Positions 7,790 to 15,663 of a DNA stretch of 59,029 nucleotides are shown here, in pieces. Source of the DNA: Streptomyces sp. S3(2020) (GTDB taxonomy: Bacteria > Actinomycetota > Actinomycetes > Streptomycetales > Streptomycetaceae). Under the pieces are notes generated by a model. It ran no database searches. It was given only the letters and a program-made list of their open reading frames with translations, and was not told the origin of the DNA. Both the position numbers and the translations under genes were made by a program. The DNA lies in assembly GCF_013044505.1 (NCBI RefSeq), contig NZ_JABERD010000042.1, positions 1-59,029 of the forward strand, read 5' to 3'. Numbering within the stretch: the stretch's first letter is position 1; each line of letters starts with the position of its first letter.

Positions 7790-8376
7790 CGGATAAAACG
7801 AGACATCGAGCCGTTCTATGTCCTTTAATTCGACGTGCAGGCCCGCGCAGCCGCCTCCTTCTCTGCGGAAATAGGCGTCGGTGATGGCCTCGGCAACCAG
7901 CTCGTGCAGATCATCGTCCGTCGCTCCGATCTCCCGCACGGTCAGGACCAGGTCGGCGTGCATGGGCGAGACGGCGGTCATGATGTCCCGCGTCCGAGGT
8001 CCCCTCCGGGCCGAATCCGAAGAAGGCGCGGGAGGAGATAACAAGCCCGCCGGTCGTGGCCGGGCGCTGCCGCGCCTGTACCTTGACCTGCGGTTTCCAT
8101 CGCGCTTGGGTCTCCTGCACCAGAGCCTCCTGGAGGCGCTTCTGCGGCTTCTTGATGGCGCCCGAGCGATAGCGCTGCACGGTGCGGCGGGAGACGCCCA
8201 GCCGCTCGGCTACGGCCGCCGTGGAGCCCTTGGCGAGCGTGAGAAGGAATTTCATCTGGGCTCGCGTGGATTTCGGCGGCGGGACAGGTGAACAGGGCCG
8301 GTTCGGCCAGCCCGAGGCCGTTGAAGAGCTTGCGCCGGAGCGTGACCGACGCCGGGCTGGTGTGCTGATCATCCAT
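7790..8376 (-). pseudogene. tpg: telomere terminal protein gene tpg, frameshifted
   Basis: Three consecutive frames together reconstruct a Streptomyces Tpg-like terminal protein. From ATG 8376: LFNGLGLAEPALFTCP. After a shift near 8288: PPKSTRAQMKFLLTLAKGST, the HTH ERLGVSRRTVQRYRSGAIKKP, then RWKPQVKVQARQRPATTGGL and SSRAFFGFGPEGT. After a second shift near 7985: DDDLHELVAEAITDAYFRRE, GLHVELKDIERLDVSF. Tpg is covalently attached to the 5' ends of linear Streptomyces replicons and primes end patching with Tap. Two shifts within ~580 bp mean no full protein is made. No partner tap gene is seen in the window. Homology call is from remembered family motifs. Confidence 0.7.
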
Positions 8377-8466
8377 ACCGGCAGCGTCGGGCCCCTCCCC
8401 TGTGGACAGCGGCCGCCGACCGCCGGGAAGGATGACTGCGAGCACATCATCACGGGAGGGGGCGTC

Positions 8467-8991
8467 GTGCGGCTGACCATCGACACCGGGACGGACACCT
8501 ACGAGCAGGCGATCGCCGCCGTCCAGGCCGCGTACGGGCTACGGCCGGACGTCCCGGACGCGTGGCCGGACGCGCCGGCCGCGGAACCGCGCCCCGGCCC
8601 GCAGGGCCTCGCCGACGACGACCTCGCCGACGGCTGGACGGACCAGCTGCTGTTCCAGCTGATCGCGGCGCTGATGCCCGGGGCCCGGGCGGTCCTGCGC
8701 CGGATCACCGAGCTGGGCGGCACCGCCTCGTACGACGACGTCCAGCAGCACTTCGCCCACCACCCGACGCATCCGATCCCCATCTCGCGAATCGGCGGGA
8801 CCCTGACCAGCGCCAGGGCGGTACAGCGCCACCTCGGTCCGGAGGGCGCCGGCCCGCTCCTCCAGCGGGACGAACGAGCACGGCGCTACCGCATCGACGA
8901 CCGTCTCGTGGCCGGCCTCCAGCAGGCCTTCGCCCTCGCCGACGCCCGCCCCGACCTGCTGCGCGGCGAACCGGCCGGACCGGATGCCTGA
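8467..8991 (+). CDS. hypothetical winged-helix-like protein
   Basis: A 174-residue protein from GTG 8467 with GGAGGGGG 5 nt upstream. The first 50 residues (LTIDTGTDTYEQAIAAVQAA) look like a short alpha-beta domain. Residues ~60-150 (LFQLIAALMPGARAVLRRITELG...ISRIGGTLTSARAVQRHL) have the pattern of a winged helix, with a wing LLQRDERARRYRIDD. The C-terminus is helical. Proteins of this type are frequent in Streptomyces and carry no assigned function. It is divergent from tpg and convergent with the small gene at 9008. Confidence 0.65.
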   Translation: MRLTIDTGTDTYEQAIAAVQAAYGLRPDVPDAWPDAPAAEPRPGPQGLADDDLADGWTDQLLFQLIAALMPGARAVLRRITELGGTASYDDVQQHFAHHPTHPIPISRIGGTLTSARAVQRHLGPEGAGPLLQRDERARRYRIDDRLVAGLQQAFALADARPDLLRGEPAGPDA

Positions 8992-9007
8992 CTGGTCGCG
9001 GCGTGCA

Positions 9008-9295
9008 TCAGGGCCAGACGGTGTCGGACTCGGGACGCAGATCCGGCCAATCGGCCAGGAAGCGGGTGACCTTGTCGGCGGGCACGACGACGCCGGAGGA
9101 CTGCCTCAGGAGCCGCACGTACTCGACGTCTTCGACGACCGCGATGACCTCCTCCCAGGTGTCATCGTCGAATGCCTGGAGCAGCCCGTAGCCGGTGTCC
9201 GTACGCTCCAGACCGGCGCCCCAGCAGAACTCGCGGTAGGCGTCGGCGTCCAGGGTGGCGGGGGTCACGAGCGCCACCCCACGGATTTTGATCAT
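9008..9295 (-). CDS. small hypothetical protein
   Basis: A 95-residue protein from ATG 9295, with AGAGGAGA 6 nt upstream. The sequence (MIKIRGVALVTPATLDADAY, FDDDTWEEVIAVVEDVEYVR, VVVPADKVTRFLADWPDLRP) has an alternating beta-alpha layout and low complexity is absent, so it is probably a folded protein. No family was recognised. It ends 16 bp from the stop of the convergent 8467 gene. Confidence 0.6.
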   Translation of the reverse strand: MIKIRGVALVTPATLDADAYREFCWGAGLERTDTGYGLLQAFDDDTWEEVIAVVEDVEYVRLLRQSSGVVVPADKVTRFLADWPDLRPESDTVWP

Positions 9296-9743
9296 TCGGT
9301 CTCCTCTGTGCTGGGACGACGTGAACGGAGCCGCCCGGGCCTGCACTCGGGCACGGGGAGCAGCTCGGCACGCACGGGCCGGCGACCGGTGTGCGGCCGC
9401 GGCGCGTGCTCACCTATAGGGGCTCTGGAACAGCACTTCGGAGCCGTTCATCACCCTGATGAGTGACAGATCGAACGGGATTGCCCAGCGCCCGCGCCTG
9501 CGGCCGACGGGCGGCATGCCGGGTCTCCGGCCGCGCGAGGTCGAACTAATATCCCGTCGTGGCGTACGACTATCCCAGCTTCTCTGGGGGAGCGAGGCTG
9601 TAGTGGTGGTGCGGGCCTCGGGTTTATGCAGCTCAGCCACTTGTGATTGAACTCTAACCAGTGCAACAGCTGTGGTGCTATCGCTGGTTGCAGTGTTGTC
9701 TCTGGCAACCGAGCGAACTGCCGTCGCTCTGGGGCGCCGAGGA
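9296..9743. other. intergenic stretch without supported gene
   Basis: About 450 bp downstream of the hydrolase gene. Several open frames exist on both strands but none has a ribosome site plus sensible composition. Local G+C drops slightly near 9640-9720. No repeats or hairpins were noticed. Confidence 0.4.
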
Positions 9744-10634
9744 TCAGATGCCGAGGTAGGGGGCGATGGTGGCGGCGGTGATCGCGGACTGCAGGTAGTT
9801 GGTGGCGTGGTGGAAGTGGAAGAGGGGGCTGATGACACTGGTGTGGTCCAAGGCGATTCCCTCGAAGTGCCGGCCGAGTTGAGGTGGGACGGCTACGGGG
9901 TCCCCGGGGTCGGCGATGTTGACCCAGCGTGTCTGCCCGGGCAAACGCACCCCCTGTGACGTGCCGCGCGCTGAACGTGGCGCGGGGGTGAGGCGTTCGA
10001 AGACCACTCGGGGCAACGCCAGGGGCGAGCCCAGGGTGAGGAACAGATCCGGCTGGAGACCCGGATGGGCGTGCAGGGCTTCGTAGGCGACGACCGAGCC
10101 CAGGGAGTGGGCGATGACAACCTGCGGTCGCTGTCTGCCGATCCGCGCGGCCACCTCCTCGCGAGCGGCTATGCGCTCGGAGGCGTCTTCGGTCCGCAAG
10201 TACGTAGCGACCTCTGGAAACAGCATCCGCAGGAAGACCCGCAGCGGGCCGTCCTCCAGGTCGAACCTGCGCGCCACCCAGGACGACAGCGCCCGCAGCG
10301 GGACCGTGGCATGTCCCTGCGAGACCTCGCCGGGGACGCCCAGCTCCTGTGCCCAGGCGGCGAGCATCTCCTGGGCGAGCGGGTCGTCCAGGAAGTCGCC
10401 GTCCTCCTCGCCTTGGGCCGGCGGGGCCGTGAGGAGCTTGTCCGCGTAGTAGGCAAAGTCGAGGTCGATCCGGTCCGCGGGCACACCGAGGCCGTTGCCC
10501 AGTTGCCGGGCCCAGGCGGCAGCCTTCAGCGCGCGGAACTCTTCCAGACGGGTGCCGGTAATGCCGGCGCCGAAGCAGTTGCCGACGCCGTGTACGGCGA
10601 CGATTCGCAGCGGTGGAGTACCAGGGTTGGTCAA
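9744..10634 (-). CDS. alpha/beta hydrolase coupled to caspase-STAND-WD40 protein
   Basis: A 296-residue protein. The start is TTG 10634, whose TGA overlaps the stop of the large upstream gene (TTGA), so translation should depend on it. An oxyanion strand IVAVHGVGN (~11-19) is followed by the nucleophile elbow IAHSLGSVVAYEAL with Ser ~177, as in lipase/esterase-like alpha/beta hydrolases. A candidate acid lies in NIADPGDPVAVP and a candidate His in LDHTSVISPLFHF. No signal peptide or membrane segment is seen. Strict coupling to a peptidase-NTPase-sensor protein suggests an effector or a substrate of the caspase-like domain in an immune-type system. That role is inference; esterase, lipase or peptidase activity are all possible. 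Confidence 0.75.
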   Translation of the reverse strand: MTNPGTPPLRIVAVHGVGNCFGAGITGTRLEEFRALKAAAWARQLGNGLGVPADRIDLDFAYYADKLLTAPPAQGEEDGDFLDDPLAQEMLAAWAQELGVPGEVSQGHATVPLRALSSWVARRFDLEDGPLRVFLRMLFPEVATYLRTEDASERIAAREEVAARIGRQRPQVVIAHSLGSVVAYEALHAHPGLQPDLFLTLGSPLALPRVVFERLTPAPRSARGTSQGVRLPGQTRWVNIADPGDPVAVPPQLGRHFEGIALDHTSVISPLFHFHHATNYLQSAITAATIAPYLGI

Positions 10635-13600
10635 CGGAACCTGCCTTTGAGTGGTTCGAGGTCGAGGACGGCCAGCTCCTGGCCGAAGGCGACGACGACG
10701 GTGGCGGCCGGGGTGACAGCGAGGGCAGTCACGGGTGCGGGGCAGTGAAACGTGGTCAGGCAGGTGCCGGTGGTCAGGTCCCACACGCGCACCAACTCGT
10801 CGTAACCGCCGGTGATGGCGTGGGGACGGCCGCCCAGCTCCACCACCGCCACCGCCCGCACGCCCTTGGTGTGGCCAGTGAGGGTGAGGGTCTGGATGCC
10901 GGTGGTCAGGTCCCACACCCGCAATCCTCCGTCGCTATCGCCGGTGATGGCGTGGGGGCGGCCGTCCACCTCCGCCACCGCCACCGCCTGCACGTCCCCG
11001 GTGTGGCCGGTGAGATTAAGAGTCTGGATGCCGGTGGTCAGGTCCCACACCCGCACCGACTCGTCGTAACCGCCGGTGATGGCGTGGGGGCGGCCGCCCA
11101 GCTCCGCCACCGCCATCGCATATACCGACCTGGTGTGGCCGATGAGGGTGCGGGTCCGGGTGCCGGTGGTCAGGTCCCACATCTGCATCCCATCGTCACT
11201 ACCGGCGATGGTGTGAGGGCGGCCGTCCAGCTCCACCACTGCCATCGCCACCGCATGCGCAGCCATCAATCCGCTGAGGGTGTGGGTCTGGGTGCCGGTG
11301 GTCAGATCCCACACCAGCACCCCCCCGTCGGCATGACTGGTCATGGCGTGGGGGCGGCCGTCCAGCTCCGCCACCGCCACCGCGTCCGCATTCATCATTC
11401 CGGATGGGTAAGTGAGGGTGCGGGGCTGGGTGCCAGTGGTCAGGTCCCACAGCCGCACCGCCCCGTCGAAATCACCGCTGGTGATGGCATGGGGGCGGCC
11501 GTCCAGCTCCGCCACCGCCACCACCACCGCCAGCCCATCCATCCATCCGGTGGGGCCGGTGAGGGTGCGGGTGTGGGTGTGGGTGCCGGTAGTCAGATCC
11601 CACACCCGCACCTCCCGGTCGCCACCGCCGGTGATGGCGTGAGGGCGGCCGTCCAGCCCCACCACCGCCACCGCATGCACCGGCCCGGTGTGGCCGGTGA
11701 ACGTACGGGTGTGGGTGCCGATGCTCAGCTCCCACACCCGCAATCCTCCGCCACGATCGCCGGTGATGGCGTGGGGGCGGCCGTCCAGCTCCGTCACCGC
11801 CATCGCATCCACCGACATGGGGCGGCTGGTGAACGTACGGGTGTGGGTGTAGGTCTGGGTGCCAGCAGTCAGGTCCCACACCAGCACCTCCCGTTCGTCA
11901 CCCTCGATGATGGCGTGGGGGCGGCCGTCCACCTCCGCCACCGCCAACGCACATACCGGCCCAATGTGGCCGGTGAGGGTGAGGGTGCAGGTCTGAGTGC
12001 CGGTGGTCAGGTCCCACACGCGCACCAACTCGTCGTAACCGCCGGTGATGGCGTGGGGGCGGCCGTCCACCTCCGCCACCGCCACCGCCTGCACGTCCCC
12101 GGTGTGGCCGGTGAGATTAAGAGTCTGGATGCCGGTGGTCAGGTCCCACACCAGCACCAACCCGCCAGCACCGCCGGTGATGGCGTGGGGGCGGCCGTCC
12201 ACCTCCGCCACCGCCACCGCCCGCACGTCCCCGGTGTGGCCAGTGAGGTTGAGGGTCTGGATGCCGGTGGTCAGGTCCCACACCCGCACCGACTCGTCGT
12301 AACCGCCGGTGATGGCGTGGGGACGGCCGCCCAGCTCCACCACCGCCACCGCATACACCGGCCCGGTGTGGCCAGTAAGAGTACGGGCCAGAGCTGTGGA
12401 TACCTGGCTGCCTGTTGCCCAGCGCACCTGCCAGTCGGTGTCACCGGGCAGTTCTGCCTGCAGCCGTTTGTTGCGGAAGCGTGCCGCGTCCACGGCAAGG
12501 AGCTGGCGGCGTGCGGCGGGAGGAAGCGCGTGGTGAATGCCCCAGGATGCCCGGTAGACCGCGGCGTTGAGCCTGGCCTGGTCGGAGTGGGCGTATTGGA
12601 GGGCGTCCGCGAGGGTGCGGGGGTCGGCGTGCTGGAGGTAGCCGCCGTCGATGAGGAGCTCGTCCAGGCGTCCGGCGCTGATGGCGTGCTGGGCTGTGTG
12701 CCGCAGCAGGTAGGGAGTGGCCAGGTGCCACTGTCTGCGGTCCAAGGCGTCCAGGGGCACGGAGTCCAGGAGTCGCTCGTATAGCCGCGCGGCCGACTTG
12801 AGCGGGGATTCCGCTGTTGCGGGGGTGTCCTGGGCGGGCGGCTGGCTGGCCGGGTCGCGCAACCAATCGGCGAGACCTTCGTGGAAGAGCCGGTAGAGGG
12901 TGGTGCCGTCGTCGTCGACGTCGCGGCGCAGGTAGAAGCGGGCTTCGCCGTCCAGGAGCGCGTACAGGTCCGGCAGGGACAGGGGGTGGGCGCTGTCGGA
13001 GGGAGCGGTGAAGGCCGCAGCGGCGTGAGCGAGGAGGCTTTCGGGTATGCCCCGGCCCTGCGCGAAGGCGAGCGCGGTCAGCACAGGGCGCAGCAGCGGC
13101 TGGGCAGTATGGCGTTGTAGGTCGAGTTCGAGGACTTCGGGCAGGCTGCGGGGCACAGCTCGGCCGCGCCGGGCTGCCTCTTGTGGAGTGCTGGGCGCTG
13201 GCATCTGGAGGAGGTAGTGCGCGTACAGTCCCGCGGTCAGGAACTCGCCCCACTGGAGCGGGTTCTGGGCCGGGCCGCTGTCCTGGCCCTCTTCGGTGAG
13301 CGTTTCGGCGATGGCTTCCGCCAGGGCGTCCCGCAGGGGCCGCTGGGTGGCGCCGGCGTAGGGGCCGTCGGGAGCGAGTACCCGTTTGAGGTAGGAGGTC
13401 ACGTCCCGGCGGATGCTGTCGGGAGCGATGGCGCTCAGGTCCGTGCAACCGCCGGCGTTCCGGGCCAGCGCAAGGAGGGCGTGGAAGCGCTCGTCATCGC
13501 GGGTGCCGACCAGCAGCCGTAGCGGGCTCCCCGGCCGCTGGGCCTGCCGGGCGAGTGGTAGGAGGAGGGCCGTGGTGATGTCCCGGGGCTGTAGGGCTTC

Positions 13601-14950
13601 GTCGAGGGCGTCGATGATCACGGTGACCGGCTGTCCGTCGTCAGGCAGCAGGCTCATCAGGTAGTCCGCCGGTTTCCCGGTGGTTTCCGTGCGGGTGTCG
13701 CCGGGATCCGGTCGGCCGTCCGGGGCGTGGATGTGGCGCAGTTGGCGTGCGAGGGAGGTGACGATGTCGGCCAGGGACAGGCGGCGGGTGTGAACCACCG
13801 CGATCCGGTCGTTCCTGCCCGGGGCGTCATCGTCAAGACGCGTCCACAGGGACTCGGTGGGTTGGCGCAGCGCCGGGTGCGCCGCGCAGACCAGGATGCC
13901 CAGTAGTGCCGACTTTCCCACGCCGGGCTTGCCCGTGACGATGCGCACCCCGGGCCCGGCCCTCTCCTCGTCGAGCCAGCGGGCCAGGGTGTCCAACTGT
14001 GCCGTACGGCCGCTGAAATAGCCCGGTGCCCAGTGGCGGTCGACCGGCTCGGCGCCGCTGGCGCGCAGTACGAAGTGCTGCGGGTCCCCGGCCCAGTCCG
14101 CCAGTCGGGCGATCTCCGGTGGCAGGCCCGCGAGCCGGGCGACTGGGCCTTTGCCTGGTGCATAGGAGGGGTTGGGGAAGAACGGCAGCTGGGAGAGGTC
14201 CTCATGCGCGGGAACGCGGCTGGTCTGTATCTTCTGTTCCAAGCCGCCGGCCTGCTGGGCCAGTTCCTTCACGGCGCGCTCGACGTCCCGCCAAACCGTG
14301 GGCGGCGGGATGTACCGGACGGAGGGATCGAACCGGGACCCCCGGTCGAGGTACTTCTCCAGAACCTGTACCAGAGCCTTGCTCAGCCGGTAGTCAAACG
14401 CCCTGTCCTTGTGACCGGTCGCCGCAAGCACCCAGGCCCGGCGCTCGCCCACCTCCATCCGGGCATGCCAGGCGGTCACCGCGGCCTCACCCGCGTTACA
14501 GACGTCCAGGACAAACAGGGTCAGGGGCCGATGCTGCTCCGGGTGGTCCTCGATCAGATCGATCCACCCGCTCACCGGCCGGCTCAGGCGCTTTCCGTCG
14601 CTGTCCAGGACGTACAGCTTCTCGCTGCGGTCCTCAGCCAGTTCGCCGTGCCCAACGATGTGCACGATCAGCACGCCGACGTCCTCGGCCACCACGGCCT
14701 CTTCGACTAACCTCCCACGGTCGGCAGGTCCGTCCGGCGCCCCGGCCTGGTACGGCGTGTACCGAAACTTCGACAGGACCTCTGCGACCTTGCTGGCCTG
14801 CTCGGGGGCTTCCTCCAGGACGTCCAAACCGGGCCTCGGCGAGTCACCGTCCTCGGTACGCGTCAACGCGATCCCTAACGACAGCACCGCGTGCCGCCGC
14901 AACGCACCCACGTCTTCCATCGGCCCCCCGTGCACTGGCAACTCCCGCAT
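10631..14950 (-). CDS. caspase-like / STAND NTPase / WD40 protein
   Basis: A 1,439-residue protein; ATG 14920 (GGGGGG just upstream) is an alternative to ATG 14950. Residues ~20-250 are a caspase-hemoglobinase-like peptidase, with His ~101 in VHIVGHGEL and Cys ~151 in LFVLDVCNAGEA. Residues ~310-700 are a STAND-type P-loop NTPase (Walker A GKPGVGKSALL ~340-350, Walker B VTVIIDALDEAL ~442-453) followed by helical and wHTH-like regions. From ~860 come 12 full WD40 blades plus one degenerate blade, each built on DGRPHAITGG...VRVWDLTTG. In known bacterial STAND proteins the C-terminal repeats sense a ligand, the NTPase oligomerises, and the N-terminal effector fires. This chain with its coupled hydrolase fits such a conflict system. 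No phage or ligand is known. Confidence 0.85.
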   Translation of the reverse strand: MRELPVHGGPMEDVGALRRHAVLSLGIALTRTEDGDSPRPGLDVLEEAPEQASKVAEVLSKFRYTPYQAGAPDGPADRGRLVEEAVVAEDVGVLIVHIVGHGELAEDRSEKLYVLDSDGKRLSRPVSGWIDLIEDHPEQHRPLTLFVLDVCNAGEAAVTAWHARMEVGERRAWVLAATGHKDRAFDYRLSKALVQVLEKYLDRGSRFDPSVRYIPPPTVWRDVERAVKELAQQAGGLEQKIQTSRVPAHEDLSQLPFFPNPSYAPGKGPVARLAGLPPEIARLADWAGDPQHFVLRASGAEPVDRHWAPGYFSGRTAQLDTLARWLDEERAGPGVRIVTGKPGVGKSALLGILVCAAHPALRQPTESLWTRLDDDAPGRNDRIAVVHTRRLSLADIVTSLARQLRHIHAPDGRPDPGDTRTETTGKPADYLMSLLPDDGQPVTVIIDALDEALQPRDITTALLLPLARQAQRPGSPLRLLVGTRDDERFHALLALARNAGGCTDLSAIAPDSIRRDVTSYLKRVLAPDGPYAGATQRPLRDALAEAIAETLTEEGQDSGPAQNPLQWGEFLTAGLYAHYLLQMPAPSTPQEAARRGRAVPRSLPEVLELDLQRHTAQPLLRPVLTALAFAQGRGIPESLLAHAAAAFTAPSDSAHPLSLPDLYALLDGEARFYLRRDVDDDGTTLYRLFHEGLADWLRDPASQPPAQDTPATAESPLKSAARLYERLLDSVPLDALDRRQWHLATPYLLRHTAQHAISAGRLDELLIDGGYLQHADPRTLADALQYAHSDQARLNAAVYRASWGIHHALPPAARRQLLAVDAARFRNKRLQAELPGDTDWQVRWATGSQVSTALARTLTGHTGPVYAVAVVELGGRPHAITGGYDESVRVWDLTTGIQTLNLTGHTGDVRAVAVAEVDGRPHAITGGAGGLVLVWDLTTGIQTLNLTGHTGDVQAVAVAEVDGRPHAITGGYDELVRVWDLTTGTQTCTLTLTGHIGPVCALAVAEVDGRPHAIIEGDEREVLVWDLTAGTQTYTHTRTFTSRPMSVDAMAVTELDGRPHAITGDRGGGLRVWELSIGTHTRTFTGHTGPVHAVAVVGLDGRPHAITGGGDREVRVWDLTTGTHTHTRTLTGPTGWMDGLAVVVAVAELDGRPHAITSGDFDGAVRLWDLTTGTQPRTLTYPSGMMNADAVAVAELDGRPHAMTSHADGGVLVWDLTTGTQTHTLSGLMAAHAVAMAVVELDGRPHTIAGSDDGMQMWDLTTGTRTRTLIGHTRSVYAMAVAELGGRPHAITGGYDESVRVWDLTTGIQTLNLTGHTGDVQAVAVAEVDGRPHAITGDSDGGLRVWDLTTGIQTLTLTGHTKGVRAVAVVELGGRPHAITGGYDELVRVWDLTTGTCLTTFHCPAPVTALAVTPAATVVVAFGQELAVLDLEPLKGRFR
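10747..12390. repeat. WD40-encoding tandem repeats with near-identical blades
   Basis: About 12 units of ~130 bp, each containing GTGATGGCGTGGGGGCGGCC (plus strand) and CAGGTCCCACACCC-type segments, encode the propeller blades of the caspase-STAND protein. Some units, such as those near 10800-11080 and 12010-12320, are almost identical over more than 100 bp, while loops at blade edges vary. This suggests recombination-driven blade turnover. Confidence 0.85.
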
Positions 14951-15147
14951 CCGGCGTTGCCCTGTCCTCCACCTACGTGATCAATGACTCGGGATCGACG
15001 ATAGACACCATCGAGCCGTCCCGGTGACCACATCATCAAGAACAGGAGGCAGACGATCACCCCGCTACGTCAACCTCTGAAGGACTTCGGGACACGACGG
15101 CTTGGCGAGAAGCACACGGCCTGTATCGGTCACCATGCCGAACCTTC

Positions 15148-15663
15148 TCAGTGGGCCTGGTTCAGTGCCCGGGTCAGTTCCCGGTTAGCCGCCCGCGCGG
15201 CATCGAGCTCCTCGGTCCGCTCATTGAGCTGGCCCTTTGTGTCGGCCAGGTCTTGTTCAAGCAGCGTGATGCGACGCTGAAGCTCGTCGATGTCTGCTGA
15301 GGCGCCAAGGCCGGATTCTTTCCAGGCGGTTTCCCCAAGGCTCTCGGAGAGACGCCTCTCCAGCTGTCGGACCCGGACTGTCAGCCGCCTGTTCCGCTCC
15401 AGCGCGTTGGTCAGGTCTGCCCGCAGCGAGGCCCGGCTGACGGCCGCGATCCGGCCCTCTTCTGGTGGGGCTGCTGCGGCGGCGTGGACGCGTTCGAGGA
15501 GGTCACGGTGCCGGTAGAGGTAGGTGCGGTCCACTCGTGCCGCGCGGGCCAGGCCGGAGACTGTGATGTCCTGGTCGCTTCGCAGCAGGACATCGAGGGC
15601 TTTGAGAACGCGTTCGCGGCGGCGAGCAGAGTCGGCTCGCCGCCCGTCGATCATGCTGGTCAT
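15148..15663 (-). CDS. Tn554-type transposition accessory protein (TnpC-like)
   Basis: A 171-residue protein whose ATG (15663) overlaps the stop of the upstream recombinase by 4 bp. The N-terminal half is a TetR-like HTH (TVSGLARAARVDRTYLYRHRDLLERV). The C-terminal half is a long coiled coil (LERRLSESLGE, QRRITLLEQDLADTKGQLNE, ELDAARAANRELTRAL). A short HTH plus coiled-coil protein as third gene after two tyrosine recombinases is the TnpC pattern of Tn554-like elements, where TnpC influences orientation and frequency of transposition. Length agrees with actinobacterial versions. Call based on architecture and gene order. Confidence 0.75.
   Translation of the reverse strand: MTSMIDGRRADSARRRERVLKALDVLLRSDQDITVSGLARAARVDRTYLYRHRDLLERVHAAAAAPPEEGRIAAVSRASLRADLTNALERNRRLTVRVRQLERRLSESLGETAWKESGLGASADIDELQRRITLLEQDLADTKGQLNERTEELDAARAANRELTRALNQAH

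Noticed and set aside
10613..12784. 723-codon plus-strand frame rich in His, Gly and Val
   Set aside because: It is the antisense of the WD40 repeats; its periodicity is created by the blades and it has no ribosome site.
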